A stretch of 64,000 nucleotides of DNA from an uncultured Actinomycetaceae bacterium (GCA_902464405.1 CABQJD010000003.1:1-64000), one strand, 5' to 3'. Shown: positions 16,444 through 26,600, numbered from the stretch's first letter. Numbers and translations: made by a program. Notes: generated by a model from the sequence alone, not told the origin.

Positions 16444-17967
16444 ATGAAAACACTACAGCTTGCCCGCCCTGAAGTAATTGCTGCTCTTGTGCCAGCTATG
16501 CTTGATTCTCGGCCGCAGCGCCGCATAATTGCTATGTGCCTTCGTCGAGGAAGTAGATTAAATCCTGCGATGCCGCTGGGAAGTGAACGCTGTATCGGAC
16601 CAATGATTAGTTTTAATCTGCCTTCTTCTTTGCGTCTAGGAGGAAAAATAGGCGAGGCTGGCGCTATCGAGACTCAAATTACAGAGTTTATTGAAACGTA
16701 TACAGTGCGAACACTGGCGATAATTCTTTACTGCGATGACGTTGTTTCTCTGCTCCGATCTGGCGAAATGCTCGATGCGTTTTTTGATATGAGTGATCGC
16801 TTTTTCGTGCGCTTAAAAAACATTGATGAACGATATGGCAAAAGTGATATACCTGTGTGTTTCTTGTTTTTGTGTGATTTTAAGGTGTGTATCGATGTAT
16901 ATTCGCTTGTGCGTGAAGCGCATCGGATTGTGCATGATCATGAGGTTGATATAGAGACAATACGGCATGATGATTCGCCAGCGTCGCTAGCATCTTTGTA
17001 TGGGATTCTTTTTGTGGCAGCTTATCGTCACCTTGAGCATATGGGAAAGATTGCAGCATATTCCGATCTTGAAAGTTCATTGGAGCAAGATGGGAAAATA
17101 TATTCTTCTTGCAGGTGCGATGAGAAAAATAGCGGCAATACCCACTGTGAGCGTACTACATGCGCCTCAGATCGAAAGGAGAGCACGACGGCAAAAAATA
17201 CTGAGCGAGAAGAGAGTATAAGAGTTGGAGAAAAAATAAAAATGGACGATGCACAAGATACGCAAGAACAAGAACAAGATATACAAGATGAGGAAAATGC
17301 CGATAGTGCGCAAGAGAAGCAGTATAAGCATAGAGGGAGCGTGCACATAGAAAAATATGAAGCACGAGGAGAGGAATATATGCATTGCGATGTGCACGAA
17401 TGCGCCAATATAGACGTTACTTCTCATTACCTCTGCGCGGCAATGCGAGCCTATAAAGAGGAGCTAGATAGAAATCGTACACCCTCAATAACAATGTGGA
17501 ATTTTACTTTTGGAGTAGCGCAAAAGATTCATGGGAACACAACTTTGGTGAAAAAAATAACTGCAGCAAAAGCAGGAATGTTAGCTGCGCAGCTGCATAA
17601 TCAAAAAATTAGGGATCGCGTGATTCTCTATGCAGTTCATCCAACGATCCGCAGCGTTGCCTCTTTATCTAGCGCACAGCTGATCAGAAAAATGACTGAA
17701 GCCTCATCATTACCTCCGAATATGCCTCGGGCACACAGCGTGATAAACGTATTGGCATTTTTAGGGATGTGCGTGCCTGCAGCGATTCCAATTGTCTATG
17801 GCACAATGGCGTATATCCAATGGTGGGTTGGAGAGGGGAGTAAAGCGCGTGCATCGATCGATAAGATTAGTGAGAGTGGGCACGATATTTCACTTGTGAA
17901 ACTTGTTGAATATGCTCTCAGCGTGCAGCTTCCGCCGCCGTGGGTTGATATCCAAAAGGAAGAATGA
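16444..17967 (+). CDS. DUF4192 family protein with a charged central insertion
   Basis: An approximately 507-residue protein. The N-terminal part (MKTLQLARPEVIAALVPAML, then RRIIAMCLRRG) has the pattern that opens actinobacterial DUF4192 proteins, and the C-terminal part includes a helical TPR-like region (AYIQWWVGEGSKARASIDKI). DUF4192 genes commonly lie near the principal sigma factor, as here; function is unknown. Residues of about 215-330 (roughly 17,085-17,410) are a low-complexity stretch rich in Glu, Gln, Asp, Lys and Cys that looks inserted and disordered. The start is uncertain: the frame is open back to TTG 16357 and GTG 16366, and the latter has GGTGAG 9 nt upstream. I chose ATG 16444 because family similarity begins there. 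Confidence 0.7.
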   Translation: MKTLQLARPEVIAALVPAMLDSRPQRRIIAMCLRRGSRLNPAMPLGSERCIGPMISFNLPSSLRLGGKIGEAGAIETQITEFIETYTVRTLAIILYCDDVVSLLRSGEMLDAFFDMSDRFFVRLKNIDERYGKSDIPVCFLFLCDFKVCIDVYSLVREAHRIVHDHEVDIETIRHDDSPASLASLYGILFVAAYRHLEHMGKIAAYSDLESSLEQDGKIYSSCRCDEKNSGNTHCERTTCASDRKESTTAKNTEREESIRVGEKIKMDDAQDTQEQEQDIQDEENADSAQEKQYKHRGSVHIEKYEARGEEYMHCDVHECANIDVTSHYLCAAMRAYKEELDRNRTPSITMWNFTFGVAQKIHGNTTLVKKITAAKAGMLAAQLHNQKIRDRVILYAVHPTIRSVASLSSAQLIRKMTEASSLPPNMPRAHSVINVLAFLGMCVPAAIPIVYGTMAYIQWWVGEGSKARASIDKISESGHDISLVKLVEYALSVQLPPPWVDIQKEE

Positions 17968-18057
17968 GTTTGTGATTATGCACACCGCATTGGAATAAAC
18001 ACTATCTTTTGCACGTTTCGAATACCGTGGTATTTAAGTATTTCTATGCTCTCACGC

Positions 18058-18063
18058 TATAAT
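18058..18063 (+). promoter_or_regulatory. Consensus -10 (TATAAT) upstream of sigA
   Basis: A perfect TATAAT 69 nt before the sigA start. The -35 region is poor (TTTAAG at a 19-bp spacing at best), so the 5' untranslated region would be about 60 nt. Confidence 0.5.
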
Positions 18064-18132
18064 GCTTGAGCTGATATAGAGAATATATATAGGAAATATC
18101 TTCATTGGCAACGATATGCGGAAAGGGTGCAC

Positions 18133-19803
18133 GTGGCAGCTTCGACAAAGAAAAAAGTGAGTACTGCACAAACTCGTGCTGCGAAGGGTGATACAGCGCA
18201 GACCAGTGCGGCGGAAGTCACGCCAGTACACGAGGTAGGCAAAGAAGGGAATGCGCCGCTCAATCCTCCTGCTAAGCGGGCCGTGAAGCCTGTCTGGGAA
18301 GCATATCGTGTAGCAACTGGGCAGCTGACGGCAGAAGAAGCTGCTGCTATGACGAAAATTGATCTTATGGCAATGCCTGCTCCTTCGCCTGACCTTTCAT
18401 CTAAGCCAGCAGAGCAAGAGGTAAAACCTAAGAAAAAATCTGTGAAAAAAGCACAGGAAAAGGCTTCTTCGGAAGATAGCGCTGAAAAATCTACCCAGAA
18501 GAAGACTGCTAAGGTATCAAAGAAAAAAGATAAGCTGCAGGAAAAAGACGGCAATGAGCACATCGCAGATGAGGATGTGGATCCCGATAGCCATGATGAG
18601 GTAGATGAGCACGAGGATAATCTTGAATCGGCAGCTACCCCTGATGAACCAGATGTTTTAGATGAGGAAGAGATCGATCTTGACGACGATCTGGATGATC
18701 CCGATGATTCAGATTCAGACGAAACTGATGCTGAAAGAGATCATGATCTAGATACTGATGATTCTGACGAAGAATCGAATGATCCTACTTCCGATGACGA
18801 TCAGAAGGCTGATGCACACAAGCATGCTGGCGCTTTCGTTATGAAAGACTCTGACGATACTGATGAGCCTCAACAGCGGGTACACGTTGCTGGTGCAACG
18901 GCAGATCCCGTCAAAGACTATCTCAAACAAATCGGCAAGGTAGCATTGCTGAATGCCGAGCAGGAAGTGGAGCTTGCTAAACGTATCGAAGCAGGGCTGT
19001 ATGCCAAGTACCTTTTAGATACGCAAGATATTCGTGATACGAAGAAACGGCGTGAGCTTATTGCGATTTCCCGAGATGGGCAGAACGCCAAGAATCACTT
19101 GCTTGAAGCAAACTTGCGTTTAGTCGTCTCGCTTGCCAAGCGCTACACTGGGCGCGGTATGCTCTTCCTCGATTTGATTCAGGAAGGTAATCTAGGGCTT
19201 GTGCGCGCTGTCGAAAAATTCGACTATGCCAAGGGATATAAGTTCTCTACGTATGCTACATGGTGGATTCGTCAAGCGATTACGCGCGCTATGGCAGATC
19301 AGGCGCGCACGATTCGAATCCCTGTGCATATGGTTGAAGTTATCAATAAACTTGCCCGAGTTCAGCGGCAAATGTTGCAAGATCTTGGCAGGGAACCCAC
19401 AGTGACGGAGCTTGCAAAAGAACTCGATATGAGCGAAGACAAAGTCGTGGAAGTTCAAAAGTACGGGCGGGAGCCTATTTCTTTGCACACTCCTCTTGGA
19501 GAAGACGGAGATAGCGAATTTGGCGATCTTATTGAAGATTCCGAGGCTGTTGCTCCAACTGAAGCAGTAGATCATATGCTTCTTCAAGAGCAGCTGCGCC
19601 AAGTGCTCGATACACTTTCCGAGCGCGAAGCTGGAGTTGTGGCTATGCGTTTCGGCATGACAGATGGTCAGGCAAAAACTCTTGACGAAATTGGTAAGGT
19701 CTATGGCGTTACGCGTGAGCGTATCCGCCAGATTGAATCGAAGACGATGAGCAAGCTTCGCCATCCTTCGCGTTCGCAGGTTTTGCGCGATTATCTCGAA
19801 TAG
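18133..19803 (+). CDS. sigA: Principal RNA polymerase sigma factor (SigA/HrdB)
   Basis: A 556-residue group 1 sigma-70. Region 1.2 begins at DPVKDYLKQIG, followed by region 2 (ANLRLVVSLAKRYTGRGM, DLIQEGNLGLVRAVEKFD, FSTYATWWIRQAITRA), region 3 (RIPVHMVEVINKL) and region 4 with the -35-binding helix-turn-helix (TLDEIGKVYGVTRERIRQIE). The first 250 residues are a long unconserved extension: Lys/Ala-rich, then an extremely acidic Asp/Glu block at about 140-225. Such extensions occur in actinobacterial HrdB proteins. The GTG at 18133 was preferred over GTG 18127 because GAAAGG lies six bases before it. Confidence 0.95.
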   Translation: MAASTKKKVSTAQTRAAKGDTAQTSAAEVTPVHEVGKEGNAPLNPPAKRAVKPVWEAYRVATGQLTAEEAAAMTKIDLMAMPAPSPDLSSKPAEQEVKPKKKSVKKAQEKASSEDSAEKSTQKKTAKVSKKKDKLQEKDGNEHIADEDVDPDSHDEVDEHEDNLESAATPDEPDVLDEEEIDLDDDLDDPDDSDSDETDAERDHDLDTDDSDEESNDPTSDDDQKADAHKHAGAFVMKDSDDTDEPQQRVHVAGATADPVKDYLKQIGKVALLNAEQEVELAKRIEAGLYAKYLLDTQDIRDTKKRRELIAISRDGQNAKNHLLEANLRLVVSLAKRYTGRGMLFLDLIQEGNLGLVRAVEKFDYAKGYKFSTYATWWIRQAITRAMADQARTIRIPVHMVEVINKLARVQRQMLQDLGREPTVTELAKELDMSEDKVVEVQKYGREPISLHTPLGEDGDSEFGDLIEDSEAVAPTEAVDHMLLQEQLRQVLDTLSEREAGVVAMRFGMTDGQAKTLDEIGKVYGVTRERIRQIESKTMSKLRHPSRSQVLRDYLE

Positions 19804-19810
19804 AATTTCG

Positions 19811-19857
19811 TACATCGATAGAAGCACAAAAGTGCTTTTATCGATGTAATCTTTTCT
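19811..19857 (+). terminator. Intrinsic terminator after sigA
   Basis: A 17-bp stem (19811-19827 with 19832-19848, one G-T pair) closes on a 4-nt AAAA loop and is followed by ATCTTTTCT. Confidence 0.85.
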
Positions 19858-20150
19858 CTGCCGCTATGGGGATATGCCCTTTCTTTGAATTTCTTCCTTG
19901 ATTTTTTGAAAGAGCATATCTTCAGGTATGAAGGTAAAACTGTCTCTTCTCTCAAGCGTGCTTGCTTGTTTTACTTATTTTAGTAAAACGTTCGTTCGTT
20001 TTACGAGCGAATTTTATGAGTGAAGAAGTGTGTATATTATTAAGAAATACTGCGTGTTTGTGCGAGAAATACGCACATACATGCGCGTATGCATACATAT
20101 ATGCATACATATCAAAAAGTATTTGTGCTGGCGCTAAACGTTTGGATAAT
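19858..20150. other. AT-rich intergenic region without a supported gene
   Basis: This stretch lies between convergent sigA and the exonuclease gene. I see no credible coding frame. It holds an 8-bp inverted repeat (GTTTTACT 19968-19975 and AGTAAAAC 19982-19989, 6-nt loop), which could be an operator or a weak terminator, and the tandem repeat listed separately. Confidence 0.6.
20089..20112 (+). repeat. Perfect 12-bp tandem duplication, AT-rich
   Basis: ATGCATACATAT occurs twice in a row. The unit contains the palindrome ATGCAT and is purine-pyrimidine alternating. Confidence 0.8.
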
Positions 20151-20783
20151 TTAGCGCGAAAACTTCATAGGAGCAGCTCTGAGCCACTGAGCTGGCATTA
20201 CGGTATGCCCGTGACGGTTAATTGCATTGTGCGCGAAACGTTTCGAACGGGATTCACACTCCACGTAATAGCGCAGTAAATCGGCACACATACGGGCATC
20301 GGAAAGCCCTCGATGTTTTTGATGATCGGCAATTCCTAAACGCTGGGCGAGCTTAAGGAGAGCATGAGAGCCAGGCGGGCAGTAAATTCTGCTCTGATCC
20401 ATTGTGCATACAGTGTTGTTAGCATAGATAGTGTGATAGCTGCGAGTTCGAGCGAATTCTCGATTGATGAATCCTTGGTCGAAAGGAGCATTATGAGCCA
20501 CAAAAATACGTTCAGAAAGAAGTGAAATCAGCTCATCGGAAATATCTCGAAAAGTTGGTGCGCAAGTAAGATCCGAATCGTGAATTCCGTGTATGTGGCT
20601 CGCCGTCACGGGTCGCTCAGGATTGACGAGAGTCGTCCATTCGCGCTCCGTTTCTAAAGCCTCGTTTAGAAGGATTACTCCAATCTCGATAACTCGCTCA
20701 TGCGATGCATCAAGCCCTGTTGTTTCCACATCTACCACGGCAAATGTGCGATGTGCGTGCATCTCGTATCCGTCGCTTATCAC
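20151..20783 (-). CDS. DEDDh 3'-5' exonuclease (DnaQ/epsilon-like)
   Basis: A 210-residue exonuclease. All DEDDh residues are visible: Asp/Glu in FAVVDVETTGLD, the second Asp in VAHNAPFDQGF, and the final His-Asp in KHRGLSDARM. There is no BRCT or GIY-YIG domain, so it is a stand-alone proofreading or repair nuclease rather than a polymerase subunit fusion. GTG at 20783 was chosen because TATGCT ends 6 nt before it, a leaderless arrangement; ATG at 20762 is the alternative and would trim seven residues. It is divergent from parE. Confidence 0.88.
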   Translation of the reverse strand: MISDGYEMHAHRTFAVVDVETTGLDASHERVIEIGVILLNEALETEREWTTLVNPERPVTASHIHGIHDSDLTCAPTFRDISDELISLLSERIFVAHNAPFDQGFINREFARTRSYHTIYANNTVCTMDQSRIYCPPGSHALLKLAQRLGIADHQKHRGLSDARMCADLLRYYVECESRSKRFAHNAINRHGHTVMPAQWLRAAPMKFSR

Positions 20784-20789
20784 GTTCTC

Positions 20790-20795
20790 AGCATA
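20790..20795 (-). promoter_or_regulatory. Leaderless-type -10 (TATGCT) for the exonuclease
   Basis: TATGCT on the minus strand ends 6 nt before the GTG at 20783. Confidence 0.45.
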
Positions 20796-20973
20796 CGCTT
20801 TAGAATGCCGATTAGATATTTTTATATAAGCGCAATTTCAAATATCGTCTGTTTCGGGAAGCTGATGCTGAAATCTGGCAAAAATGCAGCTGCTGCCTGA
20901 AAAGCACAGCTGCCAGTGCAGAGTGTGACGAGTGGCGCGAGTTTTGCTCAATGGAGATTGAAGCTCAGACGGG

Positions 20974-20979
20974 TAAACT
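20974..20979 (+). promoter_or_regulatory. Leaderless-type -10 (TAAACT) for parE
   Basis: TAAACT ends 6 nt before the GTG at 20986. No Shine-Dalgarno sequence is present. Confidence 0.5.
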
Positions 20980-20985
20980 CTACAC

Positions 20986-23160
20986 GTGCCTAATAATGTT
21001 TCTACACCAGATCATCGCGCACCAAGCGAAGAATATAATGCGCGTCACCTGCAAGTCCTTGAAGGCTTGGAGGCTGTGCGAAAGCGCCCTGGCATGTATA
21101 TCGGTTCCACAGATTCGCGTGGGCTTATGCACTGCGCATGGGAAATTATCGATAATGCTGTTGATGAAGCCCTTGAAGGTTTCGCTCACAATATTTTTGT
21201 GACGCTCTATCAAGATGGTTCGCTTGAAGTTGCTGACGACGGGCGCGGTATTCCTGTTGATGAAGTCCCTGGCACAGGAGCTTCAGGTGTGGAAGTTGTC
21301 TACACGAAACTCCATGCTGGCGGGAAATTCGGCGGCGGATCTTATTCTGCCTCTGGAGGCTTGCATGGCGTGGGGGCAAGCGTAGTGAATGCTCTTTCAC
21401 AACGTCTGGAAGTGCAGGTGAATCGTGGCGGAAAAACGTGGGCAATGAGCTTTCACCGAGGCGAGCCTGGCAAATTTACAGATAAACCTGGGATTCTCAG
21501 CCCGAATGCACATTTTGAGCCATACACTGATTCCTCTGAGCTGCGAATTGTGGGCAAAGTAGAGAAGAAAAAGACGGGCACGCGTGTGCGTTTCTGGGCG
21601 GATCCAGAAATTTTCCCAGATGGTACGTCATTTATGTATGCAGAGCTTCAAGAGCGTATGCGTGAGAAGGCTTTTCTTGTGCCAGGGCTTCATATTTATG
21701 TGCGTGACGAGCGTGAAGCATCTGTAAAAACGTCTGCGGCTGCTTTGCTTGAGCAAAGCGCTCCAGTAGAAGAAGATTTTATATTTGCTGGCGGTGTGAT
21801 CGATTTTGTGGATTATATTGCCAATGATCCGCCAGTGACGAGCGTGATGCATCTTACGGGTATGGGAGAGTTTACTGAGACAGTTCAAACGCTGGACTCT
21901 GAAACTGGGCATCTCACACCGAAAGAAGTGTTGCGCCAGTGCGCTGTAGATATTGCGCTGCGATGGGGCACAGGGTATGAGGTGCATGAAGAGAGTTTCG
22001 TTAATATCGTTGCAACTCCTAAAGGAGGCACTCACCTCACTGGTTTTGAGCAAGGGCTTTTGAAAGTATTGCGCGCACAGATAGAAGCTAAATCTCGTGC
22101 GCTTAAAGTGACGGCAAAAGACGCAAAGATCGAAAAAGAAGACGTACTCGCGGGGCTTACAGCTATCGTTACCGTTTCCTTTCCTGAGCCACAATTTGAG
22201 GGGCAGACGAAAGAAATTCTCGGCACTGCTCCGATTCGCGGTATCGTAGCCAGTATTGTGGAGCAGGAATTGACCAAAATCCTCAGCTCGACTAAACGCG
22301 ATCAAAAAACGGAAAATCAGCGCTTACTGGAAAAAATTGTGGCAGAAATGCGAGGGCGTTTGGCTGCTCGTATTCAAAAAGAAATATCTCGGCGTAAGAA
22401 CGCATTGGAGACGAGTACTCTGCCCGCAAAGCTCGCTGATTGCCGTAGTGAAGACGTGGAGCAGACCGAACTTTTTATTGTGGAGGGGGATTCTGCTCTC
22501 GGCACAGCAAAACTTGCCCGCAACAGTGAATTTCAGGCGCTTCTTCCAATTCGTGGAAAAATTTTGAATGTGCAGAAGGCGTCTCCAGCAGATATTCTCA
22601 AAAATGCTGAAGTTTCAGCGATTATTCAAGTGGTTGGGGCTGGCTCAGGGCGCACATTTAATCTCGATGCTGCCCGCTACGGAAAAATTGTGTTTATGAC
22701 TGATGCAGATGTAGATGGTGCGCATATTCGGACGCTGCTGCTCACTCTTTTCTTCCGTTATATGCGCCCGATGGTTGAAGCAGGGCGTGTGTATGCGGCT
22801 GTGCCGCCGCTGTATCGAGTAGAGGTAGCAGGCTCTGGAAAGCGCGAAAAAGAATATATCTATACCTATTCTGATACAGAGCTGCATCAAGTGCTTGCCA
22901 AGCTCGAAAAGCAAGGACGGCGTTATAAAGAGCCAATTCAGCGGTATAAAGGCTTGGGCGAGATGGACGCCGATCAGCTTGCTGAGACAACAATGGATCC
23001 TGCGCATCGCACGCTCAGACGTATTTCGATGGCTGATGAGGAAGCTCTCGCCTATGCTGAAGAAACTTTTGAATTGCTGATGGGTTCGGAAGTTGCGCCG
23101 CGAAAAGATTTCATCATTGAAGGCGCCTGCACGATTTCGCGTGATCAAATCGATGCCTAG
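20986..23160 (+). CDS. parE: DNA topoisomerase IV subunit B / second GyrB-like subunit
   Basis: A 724-residue type IIA topoisomerase ATPase subunit. The GHKL ATP site is complete (EIIDNAVDEALEG, DDGRGIPV, GGLHGVGASVVNAL). A transducer domain follows, and the TOPRIM domain has EGDSALGTAK and DADVDGAHIRTLLL with the metal-binding acidic residues. The C-terminal RYKGLGEMDADQL motif is intact. In actinobacteria a GyrB paralogue lies near the principal sigma gene (for example beside hrdB in Streptomyces) and pairs with a ParC encoded elsewhere; this context favours ParE over GyrB. No parC or gyrA lies in the window, so it could still be the only GyrB. Confidence 0.85.
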   Translation: MPNNVSTPDHRAPSEEYNARHLQVLEGLEAVRKRPGMYIGSTDSRGLMHCAWEIIDNAVDEALEGFAHNIFVTLYQDGSLEVADDGRGIPVDEVPGTGASGVEVVYTKLHAGGKFGGGSYSASGGLHGVGASVVNALSQRLEVQVNRGGKTWAMSFHRGEPGKFTDKPGILSPNAHFEPYTDSSELRIVGKVEKKKTGTRVRFWADPEIFPDGTSFMYAELQERMREKAFLVPGLHIYVRDEREASVKTSAAALLEQSAPVEEDFIFAGGVIDFVDYIANDPPVTSVMHLTGMGEFTETVQTLDSETGHLTPKEVLRQCAVDIALRWGTGYEVHEESFVNIVATPKGGTHLTGFEQGLLKVLRAQIEAKSRALKVTAKDAKIEKEDVLAGLTAIVTVSFPEPQFEGQTKEILGTAPIRGIVASIVEQELTKILSSTKRDQKTENQRLLEKIVAEMRGRLAARIQKEISRRKNALETSTLPAKLADCRSEDVEQTELFIVEGDSALGTAKLARNSEFQALLPIRGKILNVQKASPADILKNAEVSAIIQVVGAGSGRTFNLDAARYGKIVFMTDADVDGAHIRTLLLTLFFRYMRPMVEAGRVYAAVPPLYRVEVAGSGKREKEYIYTYSDTELHQVLAKLEKQGRRYKEPIQRYKGLGEMDADQLAETTMDPAHRTLRRISMADEEALAYAEETFELLMGSEVAPRKDFIIEGACTISRDQIDA

Positions 23161-23212
23161 ATGAGATGAGCTTGATGAGATACGCTTGTGATGCTGGGTT
23201 CAGCTTTTTTGA

Positions 23213-23491
23213 CGGGAAAAATTATAAAAAAATAGATCAGTTGGTCTCTATTTAATAGGACGATTAGAAAAATTGCCAACGTTATTTTCATACAACACTA
23301 TGGCAACATGGAATAAGTTACGAATACTTACTATTACTCTTCCCGTTACCCCAGATGGTGAACCTGATTTTGACTATATGGAACGCTATATTCGCGCTAT
23401 TGAAAAACTAACTATTGCCAGCGTTGTTAAGTATAAAGACAAGGTTATTGATACAACCAAAATGCTCGTAAATAACCACCATAGTTTTTGA
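23213..23491 (+). pseudogene. C-terminal remnant of a restriction-modification specificity-type protein
   Basis: The frame is open from 23213 to TGA at 23491 (about 92 codons) without a credible start or Shine-Dalgarno sequence. The segment WNKLRILTITLPVT, followed by GEPDFDYMERYIRAIEKL and VVKYKDKVIDTTK, resembles the C-terminal end of type I or BcgI-like restriction specificity subunits, which typically read L-P-V-x-x-x-G-x-x-D-F-x-Y-M-E. The rest of such a gene (over 300 residues) is absent, so this is most likely a deletion remnant of a lost R-M locus between parE and carB. It is more AT-rich than its neighbours. The family call is from memory and moderate in certainty. Confidence 0.55.
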
Positions 23492-23521
23492 CGATAGAAC
23501 GATCTATCGTCAAAAACTATG
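23480..23521. repeat. Perfect 19-bp inverted repeat with 4-nt loop
   Basis: Arms 23480-23498 and 23503-23521 are exact complements around ACGA. The stop codon of the R-M remnant lies in the left arm. It probably terminated the lost gene; there is no external T-tract, though a T5/A5 run is inside the arms. Confidence 0.85.
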
Positions 23522-23639
23522 CGCTGCCTCTCCTTCGCGATCGCAAATCTATAGGCATACTGCCCGTGCTTTCCGGCTATGTGAGCGTGCCGCCTGATAT
23601 TACAAGATAGTACGCGCCAAACAGGGGAGGGACGCACAC
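23522..23639. other. Non-coding stretch downstream of carB
   Basis: No supported gene. Together with 23161-23212 it makes up the rest of the 479-bp gap between the convergent parE and carB genes. Confidence 0.6.
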
Positions 23640-26600
23640 CTAGAGTTCCTGCAGCTTATATGGCTTGAGACTGTATTGATTGGCAAGCGCAATACTCACA
23701 GCCAATGCTCCTGCAGCTGTGGTATAAAAAGGAATGCCCATATGCAGAGCTTTTTGCCGAATAAGCTGCCCGTCAGAGACGACGCTCCCAGTTGAATTGC
23801 CCGTATTGATTACGAGCGCAATCTCGCCGTTCGTCATCGCATCAATAATATTCGGGCGGCCTTCAGCTCGCCGATTCATATACTGCGCCACGATCCCATG
23901 TTCGGCAAGATATGCTTGTGTGCCGCGCGTAGCACACAAACCATAGCCAAGGTGCTGAAGATTTCGTGCAATCTCTACCGCATCTTCTTTATCTTCGTCA
24001 CGCATAGAAATAAATGCTTTGCCGATAGAAGGAATGAGATTATTTGCACCAAGCTGAGCTTTCATAAATGCTTCAGCAAAATTGGAGCCAATACCCATCA
24101 CCTCACCAGTGGAATGCATTTCTGGGCCGAGAGAGGTATCAGAACCAGGGAATTTTGCAAAAGGCAGCACTGCTTCTTTCACGCAGAATTTTTTGGGAAT
24201 TACTTCTTCAGTGAAACCTAGCTCTTCGAGGCTTTCCCCGGCCATCACGCGCGCCCCGATTTTCGCCACTTGCACACCGCAGCTCTTGCTCACAAAAGGC
24301 ACAGTCCTAGAGGCACGAGGATTGACCTCCAGAATATAGACGTGATCGTCTTTTATAGCGAACTGCACGTTCATTAAACCGATCACGTTGAGTGCTCGGG
24401 CAAGAGCTTCAGTTTGAGCACGCACGATTTTGTGAAGCTCTTCAGAAAGATGATATGGGGGCAGAGAGCAGCCAGAATCGCCCGAATGAATACCAGCGGG
24501 TTCCACATGCTGCATCAGCCCTGCGATCACGACGCGTTCGCCGTCACTGACAGCATCAACGTCAAGCTCAGTGGCATTAGTTAGGAAAGAGTCGAGCAAA
24601 ACAGGAGAATCATTACTCACTTGCACTGCTTCAAACATATAGCGGCGAAGCTGATCAGGATTATAGACCACCTGCATTGCGCGCCCGCCTAGCACGTAGC
24701 TTGGGCGTACCATCAGCGGATAGCCGACCTCTTCAGCTAGACGCAGTGCTTCTTCTTCTGAGCGTGCAGTCGCATTTTTTGGCTGCAATAAATTGAGATC
24801 CTTGACGATGCGCTGGAAGCGTTCACGGTCTTCAGCTGCGTCAATCGAATCTGCGGATGTGCCAATAATATTCAGCCCGTGTTGCGAAAGTGCGCGAGAA
24901 ATCTTCAGAGGTGTCTGCCCGCCGTAATGCACAATAATTCCAATCGGCTTTTCTACAGCAGCAATATCGAGCACGTGTTCGAGGGTGAGTGGCTCGAAAT
25001 ATAAGCGGTCAGACGTATCATAATCTGTGGAAACAGTTTCAGGATTGCAATTTACCATAATGGTTTCATATCCGGCATCGCGTAGAGCTATTGATGCGTG
25101 CACACAGCAATAATCGAACTCGATTCCCTGCCCGATACGGTTCGGCCCGCCGCCAAGAATCATAATCTTTTTACGATCGCTTGGATCGGCTTCGCATTCA
25201 TCTTCGTATGTGGAATACATATAGGCAGTGCTTGAAGCAAACTCAGCAGCGCACGTATCTACTCGCTTAAATACAGGAGTGACGCCGAGACGCAAGCGTA
25301 CCGAACGCACAGTTTCTTCATCCGTATTCGCAAGCTCTGCTATACGGCAGTCGCTGAAACCTTTGCGTTTAAGTGCACGAAGCGCAGATGCATCGCCGTT
25401 TTCGATCTGCTGCCATCTTTGCTCATCGATAGCGCTTTCAGCTATGACGATATTTTCGATGTTTGCCAAAAACCACGGGTCGATGCGAGTGGCCTGATAG
25501 ACCTCATCGATGCTCATGCCGGCGCGGAAAGCATCTGCGAGATACAGGATTCTTTCTGCTCGCACATTAGAAATTTCTGTGCGAATTTCGCCCAGATCTG
25601 ATGTGCGTGTATTAAAACCAGTCAGCCCAGTTTCTAAACCGCATAATGCTTTATGTAAACTTTCTTGGAATGTGCGCCCAATTGCCATCACTTCGCCCAC
25701 AGACTTCATCTGAGTGGTGAGATGGTCATCGGCAGAAGGGAACTTTTCGAATGCGAAACGCGGCACTTTCGTCACCACATAATCGATTGCTGGCTCAAAA
25801 CTAATTGGTGTGGCTCCGCCTGTAATATCGTTGCTCAGCTCATCGAGAGTGTAGCCAACGGCGAGTTTCGCAGCTACTTTAGCAATCGGAAAACCTGTAG
25901 CTTTCGAAGCGAGGGCGGAAGAGCGCGAAACACGAGGATTCATCTCAATGATAATCATTTCGCCAGTATCAGGATTGATTGCAAACTGCACATTAGACCC
26001 GCCAGTATCAACGCCGATTTCCCGTAAAACAGCAATCGACGCATTGCGCATCATCTGGTATTCCTTATCGGTGAGCGTCTGTGCTGGAGCTACTGTGATC
26101 GAATCGCCTGTATGGATACCGCACGGATCAAAATTTTCAATGGAGCATACGATAATGCAATTATCGGCATGATCGCGCACAACCTCCATTTCAAATTCTT
26201 TCCAGCCCAAAATGGATTCTTCAATCAGCAGCTCATGCACAGGAGAGGCCTCAAAACCCCGTGTGCAGATATCGATAAGCTCATCGCGGTTATAAGCAAC
26301 GCCGCCGCCAGTGCCGCCAAGAGTAAAAGACGGGCGAATAAGAGTGGGAAATCCAACGGCTTCTTGAGCAGTAAACACTTCACTCATCGTGTGGCAGACG
26401 TGAGAGGCAGGAGTGCGCAACCCGATTTTATTCATCGCCTCTTTGAACCGCCCGCGATCTTCAGCTTTATCAATCGAATCCGCTTGGGCGCCAATCAGCT
26501 CTACATTATATTTATCCAAGATGCCGTGATTAGCTAAATCTAGTGCACAGTTGAGTCCAGTTTGCCCACCCATCGTTGGAAGAAGAGCATCAGGGCGTTC

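Noticed and set aside
17028..17427. Several hydrophobic antisense frames (Leu/Phe/Ser/Cys-rich)
   Set aside because: They are reverse readings of the Glu/Lys-rich insertion in the DUF4192 gene, which automatically look membrane-like.
19962..20279. 105-codon plus-strand frame after sigA
   Set aside because: Low-complexity Tyr/Ala/Ile sequence from the AT-rich repeats, and it runs antisense into the exonuclease gene. No support.
23386..23637. 83-codon minus-strand frame over the R-M relic and hairpin
   Set aside because: Its N-terminal half covers non-coding sequence and its remainder is antisense to the relic. No recognisable domain.
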